A stretch of DNA of 64,000 nt from Hassallia byssoidea VB512170 (GTDB lineage: Bacteria > Cyanobacteriota > Cyanobacteriia > Cyanobacteriales > Nostocaceae), in the NCBI RefSeq assembly GCF_000817785.2, contig NZ_JTCM02000023.1, positions 1-64,000 of the forward strand, in the 5' to 3' direction. Shown in pieces: positions 17,925 through 26,700 of the stretch (position 1 is the first letter of the stretch; each line of letters opens with the position of its first letter). The notes beneath the pieces were generated by a model. That model did no database searches and had not been told where the DNA came from. It saw only the letters and a list, made by a program, of their open reading frames with translations. Position numbers and translations under genes: made by a program.

Positions 17925-19517
17925 TTACGGCTTAATGTTGTTGCTCAGAATTTGAATTTGCGTGTCGGGATAGTAGAACTGGAGAATTTTTGCACTTGCC
18001 CAACCGAGTTTAGCTAAACTTTGAGCGCCAGTTTGACTCAAACCAACTCCATGTCCTAAACCACCGCCAATAAAAGCATATCCCCACAGTTTAGATTCGC
18101 CTTTACTCAAGGGTTGCAGATAAAAAAGTGTACTTCTGGGTGCGGCAAAGGCGCTGCGAACTTCATCTTTATATAAACTAAAAGTGCCAATATCTGTTTT
18201 GACGTTTAGTTTGAGTATGCGTCCGCTTTTACTGCGCTCTACTACCGTCATCTCTTTAATGGTTTTAAACTTGGCAAAGGGACTCTTTTTCACTGTGAGA
18301 AATTTCTGCAAGCCTTTGGTAATGTCTTGGAGGCTGCTTTCTTTACGCCAGCGAAACAGTTCGCGATCGCTTTCGTTAAATCCTTCTTTGCGATTGATAA
18401 ACCGCTGAAAGTTCTCTTCTGAAGCTAAACTCTCATCCGATAAACTCCAAAAATTAACTGCCGCATCCAGCACCGGTCGTAAATATGGGCGATCGTCACC
18501 ATTCCAAACATCGCTAAACGAAGCTGTCACACCGCCTGTGGTGGAAGAATATAATGCATCCACTAGCTGATTATTATAAGTTAGTACCATCCCCCTTGTG
18601 GAAGCGATCGCTTTATCTGTGGCGGGAGAAACGTCATTCAGCCCATAATAAACTTGGCAGTGAGTGTCCGCACATAATTGATACCCATCTACTTCAAATC
18701 TGCGTACATTCCGCAAAACGTAAGTCCGCGCCAAAATCGCTTGTGCTTCTAGCGAGGCTACAGGCGCCGAATTGCCAATTTCATAAGGCACAACCCCGCG
18801 CAAATAAGTTTCTAAAGGCACTTCATTGACTAAAGTGTAAGTACCATAGGCGTTTGACTGTAACTCCAACCGACCTGGATAAAGACGAGCATTGTCTGGT
18901 TTTTTACCTTCATTCACCCGAATCAAGTTTTTCTCAGTGCTAATTTCCAGCTTAGTTGGACTGTAGCGGTTGCCATTTACTACCCAACTCACTCGCGGCA
19001 CTTGTTTGATAATTTGGGTGTCAATAAATACAGTTGTTGTCTTTGTATTTTTTTGTACGCTTTGCAATAGCAAGCGCCGCAATAACGGAGTCTTGTATAC
19101 ATCACGTTTCGCCCAAACTTGCCAGCGTTCTGGCTGGGCTATTTCCACTTGTATTCCCTTTTTACGCCAGCTTTGGGCGTTGTCTTCCGCAGTTTCAAAG
19201 GTACGGAAAGTGCCTAAAACTACTTTCTCCTCAACTATCGGTTGAGGTAAAGGTTGCATAACTGTTTCCAGTTTTACCGGGTTAGTGGTAACTAGAGTTT
19301 GCTCTGTTTTGTTTGTCGTAAATTTCAGTTTTAAGCGATCGCCTTTTGTCGGCTCTAGTTGCAGCTGCTCTGTGGGTTTATCCCCAAATCGCTGCACAAT
19401 CCCAATTCTTAGTTCTACATCTTTTGCTTTGCTCCCAGGACTTGATGCGCCGGTCAGCCCCAATAAGCAAAATGTCGTCAGTACTGCGTAAGAAAAACGC
19501 CATAAGCTGATTTTCAT
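17925..19517 (-). CDS. SpoIID/LytB domain protein
   Basis: A large exported protein with a SpoIID domain, the fold that in Bacillus cleaves denuded glycan strands during engulfment and that cyanobacteria use in cell-wall maintenance. From the ATG at 19517 it has 530 residues: a signal peptide (FSYAVLTTFCLLGLTGASS), a region of about 200 residues including a SPOR-like segment, then the SpoIID core with GVVPYEIGNS, LEAQAILARTYVLRN and HCQVYYG, and a C-terminal GLGHGVGLSQTGAQSLAKLG typical of the family. An in-frame ATG at 19598 would add 27 residues before the signal peptide and is less likely. The catalytic Glu is plausibly that in VPYEIGN. Confidence 0.87.
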   Translation of the reverse strand: MKISLWRFSYAVLTTFCLLGLTGASSPGSKAKDVELRIGIVQRFGDKPTEQLQLEPTKGDRLKLKFTTNKTEQTLVTTNPVKLETVMQPLPQPIVEEKVVLGTFRTFETAEDNAQSWRKKGIQVEIAQPERWQVWAKRDVYKTPLLRRLLLQSVQKNTKTTTVFIDTQIIKQVPRVSWVVNGNRYSPTKLEISTEKNLIRVNEGKKPDNARLYPGRLELQSNAYGTYTLVNEVPLETYLRGVVPYEIGNSAPVASLEAQAILARTYVLRNVRRFEVDGYQLCADTHCQVYYGLNDVSPATDKAIASTRGMVLTYNNQLVDALYSSTTGGVTASFSDVWNGDDRPYLRPVLDAAVNFWSLSDESLASEENFQRFINRKEGFNESDRELFRWRKESSLQDITKGLQKFLTVKKSPFAKFKTIKEMTVVERSKSGRILKLNVKTDIGTFSLYKDEVRSAFAAPRSTLFYLQPLSKGESKLWGYAFIGGGLGHGVGLSQTGAQSLAKLGWASAKILQFYYPDTQIQILSNNIKP

Positions 19518-19711
19518 CGTTACTGACTTGATTGTGCCCCCAGTCTGACTTTGGGATGGATGATCGATTTGCTTTACAGCGTAGTGGTTTTGTCGCATGA
19601 GCTACCTAATGATATCATTGCTTGTTTTGCATGAAAAACTTGCAAAACGAAGTCATAACGATTATGATTTATGTAGAAACACAAAAAAAGAACTAGACAA
19701 GGATATCCCTT

Positions 19712-19975
19712 ATGGTTAGGGTACAAGAAATTCCACTAAATCAGATAAAACGTCCTTTACCCCGTGCCAACGATCCGCAAAAAGTGCAAGCCTTAATGGA
19801 ATCAATTGGTGCGATCGGGCAGCAAGAACCGATAGATGTCCTAGAAGTAGATGGACAGTATTATGGCTTTTCAGGTTGCCATCGTTACGAAGCTTGCCAG
19901 CGCTTAGGCAAAGAAACAGTCTTAGCTAGAGTCCGCAAAGCACCCAAGAGTGTTTTGAAGATGCATTTGGCATAA
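19712..19975 (+). CDS. srxA: Sulfiredoxin
   Basis: Sulfiredoxin reactivates hyperoxidised (sulfinic) 2-Cys peroxiredoxins using ATP. This 87-residue protein has the ParB/Srx fold with the Srx-specific catalytic motif FSGCHRYEA, in which the Cys attacks the sulfinyl phosphate; ParB proteins lack this Cys. The segments IPLNQIKRPLPR and ESIGAIGQQEPIDVLEV match cyanobacterial Srx closely. It precedes a Dps gene on the same strand by about 107 bases, consistent with a shared oxidative-stress context, though co-transcription is not shown. Confidence 0.92.
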   Translation: MVRVQEIPLNQIKRPLPRANDPQKVQALMESIGAIGQQEPIDVLEVDGQYYGFSGCHRYEACQRLGKETVLARVRKAPKSVLKMHLA

Positions 19976-20082
19976 AGTTTGTCAATTAATGCTTGTCAAA
20001 AAAGACACATTTCAATTAGTACCGACGGGGAAACCCCACCCCTACTAACCCCTAACAACCAACTAATAATCCGGAGAATTTT

Positions 20083-20574
20083 ATGCAAACGCAAGAAACA
20101 GCCAAAAACGTAAATATCGGCATTGATGATACCAGTCGGGCTAAAATTGCTGATGGATTATCGCACCTATTAGCTGACACTTATACGCTGTATTTGAAAA
20201 CTCACAATTTCCATTGGAATGTCAAAGGGCCGATGTTTCAAACTTTGCATATCATGTTTGAGACACAGTATACAGAGTTAGCTCTAGCAGTAGATTTAAT
20301 TGCCGAACGCATTAGAGCGCTGGGTTATCCTGCACCAGGAACTTATAGCGAATATGCCAAACTGAGTTCGATCGCAGAAACTCCCGGAGTTCCTAAAGCT
20401 ACCGACATGATTCAGTTGTTAGTGGAAGGACAAGAAGCTGTAGTGCGAACTGCACGTTCTATTTTTCCTGTGGTGGAAGAAGTGAATGATGAACCTACAG
20501 CGGATTTATTGACTCAGCGGATGCAAGTACATGAAAAGACTGCTTGGATGTTGAGAAGTTTGCTGGAAGAGTAA
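20083..20574 (+). CDS. dps: Dps-family mini-ferritin
   Basis: Dps proteins form 12-subunit shells that oxidise iron with hydrogen peroxide and protect DNA. This one has 163 residues. The intersubunit ferroxidase ligands fit exactly: His44, His56, Asp71 and Glu75, in the H-x11-H-x14-D-x3-E spacing ([10 protein letters not shown] and [13 protein letters not shown]). The N-terminal tail is short with few basic residues, so DNA binding by the tail is not evident. A CCGGAGAA ribosome binding site precedes the ATG. Heterocystous cyanobacteria typically have several Dps paralogs; which one this is cannot be decided. Confidence 0.92.
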   Translation: MQTQETAKNVNIGIDDTSRAKIADGLSHLLADTYTLYLKTHNFHWNVKGPMFQTLHIMFETQYTELALAVDLIAERIRALGYPAPGTYSEYAKLSSIAETPGVPKATDMIQLLVEGQEAVVRTARSIFPVVEEVNDEPTADLLTQRMQVHEKTAWMLRSLLEE

Positions 20575-20650
20575 GAATGGTAATGGGGAATGGGTTAATA
20601 TTAAGCGCTGTTAGCGGAGCTTTCCCGTAGGGTAGCGCTTACTACGAACC

Positions 20651-21310
20651 ATGAATGAGGCATTTTCGTTAAACTTCACCCATGCGTTGCAAAACTTAAT
20701 GCAACGTGTGGGTGTTTCTAGTTTTAAAGCTTTGAGTCAAGCTGCTGGTGTTTCAGAGCGGCAAATTTTGCGGTTGCGACGGGGAGAAGTTCAGCAGATG
20801 CGAGTAGATGTACTGCTCAAACTATCGCAAGTGTTACAGATGCCGTTGAGTGAATTGATCGCAACTTTTTCTCAGGTGGAGTTGGTGAAAGAGAATGCAT
20901 CAAATCAAGAATTGTTACAACAAATAACGAATTTAAAAACAGAGTATCAGCGATCGCTTCTGCAATTAGAACAACAGCGCGAAGTATTGCAGCAAGAGTT
21001 TCAGCAAACAAGTTTGCAATTGCTAGAGTCTTTGTTATTGCAATTTCCCACCGCAGCACAGAAAGCGCAAGAGAATCCGCAGCTTGCAGCGGTAAAAATA
21101 TTGCCTTTAGTACAAAAACCTTTAGAAAAATTATTACAACAATGGAAAGTGGAAGCGATCGCACCCGTGGGAGCTGAATTATCCTACGATCCGCAGATAC
21201 ATCAATTGATCGAAGGCACAGCACAAATCGGCGAAAAAGTCAAGATACGTTATACAGGCTACCGTCAAGGTGATAAGCTGCTTTATCGAGCGAAAGTCAG
21301 CCCAGTTTGA
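20651..21310 (+). CDS. HTH and GrpE-like head fusion protein
   Basis: A 219-residue protein in three parts. Residues 1-75 resemble a Xre/Cro-type helix-turn-helix (FKALSQAAGVSERQILRLRRGEVQQMRVDVLLKLSQVL start and end). Residues 80-140 are a glutamine-rich coiled coil. Residues 155-219 resemble the beta-domain of GrpE (EAIAPVGAELSYDPQIHQL, then GEKVKIRYTGYRQGDKLLYRAKV), which in GrpE contacts DnaK and drives nucleotide exchange. GrpE also has an N-terminal coiled coil, so this looks like a GrpE paralog joined to a DNA-binding domain. It could couple chaperone state to transcription; that is inference. Confidence 0.72.
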   Translation: MNEAFSLNFTHALQNLMQRVGVSSFKALSQAAGVSERQILRLRRGEVQQMRVDVLLKLSQVLQMPLSELIATFSQVELVKENASNQELLQQITNLKTEYQRSLLQLEQQREVLQQEFQQTSLQLLESLLLQFPTAAQKAQENPQLAAVKILPLVQKPLEKLLQQWKVEAIAPVGAELSYDPQIHQLIEGTAQIGEKVKIRYTGYRQGDKLLYRAKVSPV

Positions 21311-21341
21311 GAGAGGGGGAGGGGGGGTTTCACAAACAATT

Positions 21342-21446
21342 GACAAAAATGGACAGCCTTCTCCTTCGGAGACGCTAGCGCGAACATCCGAAAATGTCGT
21401 GGGGTGTTGAGGATCTAGTAAACGAACTATGAGTGCCATTTTTGTC
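21342..21446. repeat. Short inverted-repeat element, copy B
   Basis: GACAAAAATGG at 21342-21352 is perfectly inverted at 21436-21446. The inner segment GTCGTGGGGTGTTGAGGATC corresponds to the element at 8-71. A CTTCTCCTTCGGAGACGC repeat is nested inside at about 21359-21378, so one repeat seems to have inserted into another. Confidence 0.55.
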
Positions 21447-21486
21447 CAGCATCGGACTTAGGGCAGGGGGGGCTGTTCTTGAGCAT

Positions 21487-21550
21487 ATTTTTCATACGGT
21501 GAACCCGTTTAAGTACTTGTTTAGCATCGGCACGCTCTGGTACACTTGCA
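21487..21550 (-). mobile_element. Fragment of IS5-type transposase sequence
   Basis: About 64 bases match 23007-23070 inside the transposase remnant with a single visible difference (ATCGG against ACCGG). The fragment lies just before the ScyD/ScyE-like gene. It shows that a second, now mostly deleted copy of the IS sat here, or that part of the IS was copied. Confidence 0.7.
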
Positions 21551-21598
21551 TCTGATTCATGTGTTGCAAAGATTAAATTTAATTTTTGGACAGGTTTG

Positions 21599-22804
21599 AT
21601 GAAACTAAAGCAATTTGGTATTACATTTTTGAGTGTTTGTATTGCTGCTTTTACAGGAACGAAAGCAGCAGAGGCGGCATCGTTTTCGGTAATTGCCGAT
21701 GGTCTTGATAATGCACGGGGTCTAACTTTTAGTCCTGACGGCAGCCTCTACGTTACAGAAGCAGGAACGGGGGGAAGTGGAGCTTGCGTTCCTTCACCGA
21801 GTGCCCAAGGGCAATCTTTATGTTATGGCACAACTGGTGCTGTGACAAAAATCGGAAATGGTACGCAGGAGCGTATACTTACAGGACTCCCTTCTTTAGC
21901 ATTACCAGATGGTACTGATACATCTGGGCCTCAAGATATCAAATTTGATGCCAGTGGCAAACCTTATATTGCAGTTGGGTATGGTTCTAATCCCACATTT
22001 CGCACCACATTGGGTAACACTGACTTAGGAAAAATTATCACCGCTAATTTCAATACAAATTCGTGGACTAGTGTAGCTGATTTAGCTAATTATGAACTTG
22101 CAAATAATCCAGACAAAGGTGATGTAATCAGCAATCCTTTTTCTCTGCTCGTAGAAGGAAATAAAATTGTTGTAGTTGATGCGGGTGCGAATGAGTTACT
22201 CAGCGCAGGTACTGATGGAAGTAATTTAAACGCGATCGCCACAATTAAGCGCCAGACATTAACTAATCCAGTCTTCCCCTCTGGTATATCGTCATCACCA
22301 TTTGAAATCCAAGCAGTACCTACAAATGTTGCATTAGGACTGGATGGTGCTTACTATATCAGCCAATTAACTGGTTTTCCTTTTCCCGAAGGTGAAGCAA
22401 AAATCTATCGAGTTGGTTCTGATGGTCAACCAACAGTCTATGCCGATGGCTTTACCCAACTTACTGACTTAGCTTTTGATACTGAGGGTAATTTGTATGC
22501 TTTGCAGTACGCTAATCAGTCACTCTGGAAAGGTAATCTAGATGGTTCGGTAATTAAAATAGCACCTGATGGCACTCGCACAACTATCCTCAGTGGTAAT
22601 GGATTAGAGTCGCCTACTGCTTTGACTATTGGTGCTGATGGTGCTATCTACGTGACAAATCGAGGCGATCGCCCTGGACTTGGACAAGTTATTAAAATTG
22701 AGAATCCCAAGTCTGTTCCTGAATCTACTTCTACTTTCAGCTTATTAGTGCTTGGCACTGTGAGCGTCATTTTGTTGCGTCAGGGTAAAGCTAAGATGCC
22801 TTAA
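21599..22804 (+). CDS. ScyD/ScyE-family PEP-CTERM protein
   Basis: A 401-residue exported protein of the ScyD/ScyE type, named after two scytonemin-cluster proteins of Nostoc. It has a signal peptide (residues 1-27, ending AAEAA), an NHL/beta-propeller body with repeated blades (GLTFSPDGSLYVTEAG, DIKFDASGKPYIAVGYG, DLAFDTEGNLYALQYA, ALTIGADGAIYVTNRG) and a C-terminal PEP-CTERM-like sorting signal (SVPESTSTFSLLVLG, hydrophobic segment, Arg). Such proteins are widespread outside scytonemin clusters, so pigment function is not implied. The ATG at 21599 follows a TTG at 21596. Confidence 0.82.
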   Translation: MKLKQFGITFLSVCIAAFTGTKAAEAASFSVIADGLDNARGLTFSPDGSLYVTEAGTGGSGACVPSPSAQGQSLCYGTTGAVTKIGNGTQERILTGLPSLALPDGTDTSGPQDIKFDASGKPYIAVGYGSNPTFRTTLGNTDLGKIITANFNTNSWTSVADLANYELANNPDKGDVISNPFSLLVEGNKIVVVDAGANELLSAGTDGSNLNAIATIKRQTLTNPVFPSGISSSPFEIQAVPTNVALGLDGAYYISQLTGFPFPEGEAKIYRVGSDGQPTVYADGFTQLTDLAFDTEGNLYALQYANQSLWKGNLDGSVIKIAPDGTRTTILSGNGLESPTALTIGADGAIYVTNRGDRPGLGQVIKIENPKSVPESTSTFSLLVLGTVSVILLRQGKAKMP

Positions 22805-22863
22805 TTCTCCCGGTTCGCTCATTTTTTCAGGAGTTAAAAGAAAGGCTACTCAGGAGTCAAAGA

Positions 22864-23606
22864 CTAACCACCAAGTTGAGTATAAATAGTGGAGGGAAAG
22901 CCAAGTAGAACAAGAATACGCTGCTGTAAAGGTGAAAGAGCGGTCAAATGAGCATAAACTTCGTTTTTCACCTCAATCAATAGCATCGTATGTAGGCGCC
23001 GAACCTTATTTTTCATACGGTGAACCCGTTTAAGTACTTGTTTAGCACCGGCACGCTCTGGTACACTTGCAGCAGTCACAAAAACACGTAAAACTAGTCC
23101 TAACAAGTCCACGGTCATAAAACGTTTACGCCCGTGCGTTTGCTTAAGAGCATCGTAACCAACATCAATCGAAATCATCGTTGGCGTCTCAACTAATTGG
23201 CTGTCAACTGCGGCTTCCGACGGACTTAGGTCTCGCCGAGCAGCAACAAAGAACCCATTGGTAAAGCTTATCGTGTACCTTCAACCAAGTGCCATCTTTA
23301 CGCCATCTACGGAAATAACCATAAACTGTAGACCAAGCTGGAAAATCCCCTGGCAATGCCCGCCACGTACACCCAAAGCATAATACATACATAATTGCGT
23401 TAATAACGGCATACATCACTACAGTACGGGGGCGTCCACCAGTTTTTGCTTCAAGAAAGAGTTCCGCCATCAGTTCCCACTGCTCCCACGTCAAGTTGCG
23501 AGGATATGTTTTAGTCATTTGCCCACATGCTGGTTTCAACAAATTTCAGCATCAGCTTTGTGGGCTTTCTTACAATAGACCCCCACTTTTAAAACATCCT
23601 CTCACA
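22864..23606 (-). pseudogene. Degraded IS5-type transposase
   Basis: The N-terminal half (23542 to 23204) encodes YPRNLTWEQWELMAELF, GGRPRTVVMYAVINAI and GCTWRALPGDFPAWSTVYGYFRRW, typical of IS5-family Orf1. The frame then shifts by one base near TARRDLS, and the reading continues as PSEAAVDSQLVETP (catalytic Asp region) and DVGYDALKQTHGRKRF (23178 to 22864). The part carrying the second Asp and the final Glu of the DDE triad is missing, replaced by unrelated C-terminal sequence. A terminal repeat-like sequence (GAGAGGATGTTTTAAAAGTG on the minus strand) remains at 23585-23604; no matching left end was found. The element is inactive. Confidence 0.8.
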
Positions 23607-23690
23607 ACCATCAACTAACAACCATCAACTAACAACCATCAACTAACAACGCTCCCACCAACAACGCTCCCACCAACAACGCTCCCACAA
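23604..23690. repeat. Two adjoining tandem repeat arrays
   Basis: ACAACCATCAACTA is repeated three times (23604-23645, 14-bp units), directly followed by three units of ACAACGCTCCCACCA (23646-23690, 15 bp, last unit with one change). They sit just outside the IS end and before the histidine kinase gene. There is no spacer pattern, so this is not a CRISPR array. Confidence 0.88.
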
Positions 23691-23785
23691 TGTTGATAAA
23701 TCGAAAATATTGGGAATACTAAAAAATGTAAAGGCGATCGCCTTGTCATCGTTACAACAATGGTGTATCTAATTTTCTTCTATCG

Positions 23786-26700
23786 GTGGATGAAACGCTA
23801 ACACAAGGGACTTCGGGTATGCAAAAGGACAACAACAGAAATGAGTCTGTGTCTCAACTAGAGGTACTCAGCGATAATTGTCCACCGAGACAACAATTAA
23901 ATGAGGAATTAGAAGCCAGAGTAGAAGAACGCACTGCCGAACTCAACCGCGTGGTTGTTCAGTTGCAGGAAGAAGTTAAGAAACGCATCGAGATAGAAAA
24001 TAAACTGCGATCGTCAGAACAGTTTTTGCAGTTGGTCATCGATAGCATCCCCCAGTTAATTTTTTGGAAAGACAGAAATTCTGTATATCTTGGCTGCAAC
24101 CAGAAATTTGCCAGAAAAGCGGGTGTAGGTTTGCCAGAAAATATTATTGGCAAGACTGACTATGATTTGCCTTGGAAAAAAGAAGAAACTGAGTGGTTTC
24201 GAGAGTGCGATGGGCGTGTTATGGAATCTGACATCCCAGAATTACATATCATTGAGCCACAAAAGACGGCTGATGGCAAGCAGACTTGGGTAGATACTAA
24301 TAAAATTCCTCTGCGGGATGCTGACGGTAATGTGGTAGGTATCCTTGGTACTGCCGAAGACATCAGCGAGCGCAAACAAATTGAGGAAGCTTTACGCCAA
24401 AGTGAAGCTAAATTGCAAAAGCTATCAGCAAATGTTCCCGGAATGTTGTATCAATTTATGCTAGATCCTGATGGCTCTTTTTCTTTTCCTTTTATTAGTT
24501 CTGGTTCTTATCAAGTGTACGGGTTGACACCAGAAGAAATTCAAGCAGATCCAAACAGAATATTGTCTCTGTTCGATTTAATTCAACGTGAGAAGTATGA
24601 GCAATCTATCACCGTTTCTGCTCAGACTTTGCAACCTTGGCACTGGGAAGGACAAATTGTCATGCCCAGAGGACAAGTAAAATGGCTACAAGCTGCATCC
24701 CGTCCCGAATTGCAAGCGGATCGATCAATTATCTGGGATGGCTTGGTGATGGATGTTACCCATATTAAACAGACAGAAGAGGCACTTCAGCAAGCTTATG
24801 CAGAACTGGAAAGACGTGTAGAAGAGCGAACTCAAGAATTAGTACAAAGCAACCAAGCGCTACAAGCAGAAATTGCCGATCGCCAACAAATAGAAGCAGC
24901 CTTGATGCTTTACAAGCAAGCAGTAGAAAGCTCTTATGATGCTATTGGTATAGCGGATGCAAATGGCAATCATATTTACCAGAATCCGGCATTTAGCAAA
25001 CTTTACGAATGCGAAACACCGCAAGCATTCATTGAATTTGGTGGCATTCCGAGTGTAATTACAGATCCAAAAATTGTTGAGGAGATACAGCAAACCATCA
25101 TTTCTGGTGAATCTTGGATTGGTGAGGTTCAGCAAAAATCTGTTAGTGGTCGGATGATGCAGACTTTGTTAAAGTCATATCCGATTAAAGATTTTACAGG
25201 CAAAAACATCGGTTTCGTTGGCGCTATTACCGACATTACAGAGCGCAAACGAGCTTTATCAGCCCTACGAGAGCAAGAACAGTTTTTGCGTAGTATGTAT
25301 GATGGCGTTGAACATGTAATTTTTTTAGTTGACGTTCTGGAAAATAATGACTTCTATTATGCAGGTTGGAACACAGCCGCAGAAAACGTCACGGGTATGA
25401 GCAGTGCAGAAATAGCCGGTAAAACACTAGAGTATGTACATGGTGCAGTTGAAGGTGCAAAAGTGCGCCAGCGCTATACTAAATGTCTGGAAATCAAGGT
25501 GTCAATTAGCTATGAAGAATGCCTAACTTTTGAAGGTAAAGAAACTTGGTGGTTGACTACGATTAATCCCCTTCAAGATAGCGAAGGGAGAATTTACCGA
25601 TTGGTGGGGACAACATTTAATATAAGCGATCGCAAAAGAGCAGAAACTCAACTGCAACAGCAAGAAGAATTCCTTCGCACAGTCTTCGATGGCTCGGAAA
25701 ATCCTATATTTGTAGTGGATGTTCAAGAAGACGGTGAATTTTGCCATGTAGCTTATAATAGCGCCGCAGAGCGTGCCACGGGTTTGAGCAGTGCAGAAGT
25801 AATCGGTAAAACTCCAGAACAATTGCATGGTGCAGTTCCAGGTGCAGCAGTGCGTCGGAATTTCGCAAGCTGCCAAGAAACACGTAAGTCTATTACCTAC
25901 GAAGAATGCTTGACTTTCTACGGTGAAGAAACTTGGTGGTTGACTACGATTAATCCGCTTCAACACAGCGAAGGTAAAATTTACCGATTGGTGGGGACAA
26001 CATTTAATATAAGCGAGCGCAAACGAGCCGAAGCAACTTTATTAGAGCAAGAGCAATTCCTCCGCAGTGTCTTCCAGGGATCGGAAAATCCCATATTTGT
26101 GATAGACGTTCTCTTTGACGGTGACTTCCGCTATGTTGGTTGGAACACAGCTACAGAACGTGTGACTGGTCTAAGTAGCGCTCTTGTAATTGGTAAAACA
26201 CCTGAGTATGTACATGGTGCAATTGAAGGTGCAGCAGTGCGTCAGCGATATACAAATTGCTTAAAAGCAGGTATACCAATAAGCTATGAAGAATGCTTGA
26301 CTCTTCAGGGTGAAGAAACTTTTTGGTTGACTACGATTAATCCCCTTCAAGACAGTGAAGGGAGAATTTACCGATTGGTGGGGACAACATTAAATATAAG
26401 CGATCGCAAACGAGCCGAAGCAACTTTACTAGAGCAAGAGCAATTTCTTCGCTGCGTCTATGATGGGTCGGAAAATTCCCTGTTTGTAGTGGATGTTCTC
26501 TTTGACGGTGATTTCCGCTATGCTGGTTGGAATGCAGCTACAGAGCGTAACACTGGTTTGTTGAGTGCAGAAATAGTCGGTAAAACTCCAGAAGAATCGC
26601 TTGGTGAAGTTCAAGGTGTACAAGCTCGTCAGCAATACCTAAAATGTTTGCAAGCAAATGCACCTTATACCTCTGAAGAATGTCACACTTTTTTAGGTAA

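Noticed and set aside
22864-23542. Active IS with programmed frameshift
   Set aside because: The DDE region is deleted and one terminal repeat is missing, so it is a remnant rather than two functional frames.
23604-23690. Repeat array resembling a CRISPR
   Set aside because: Units are 14-15 bp, contiguous and without spacers; no cas genes are nearby.
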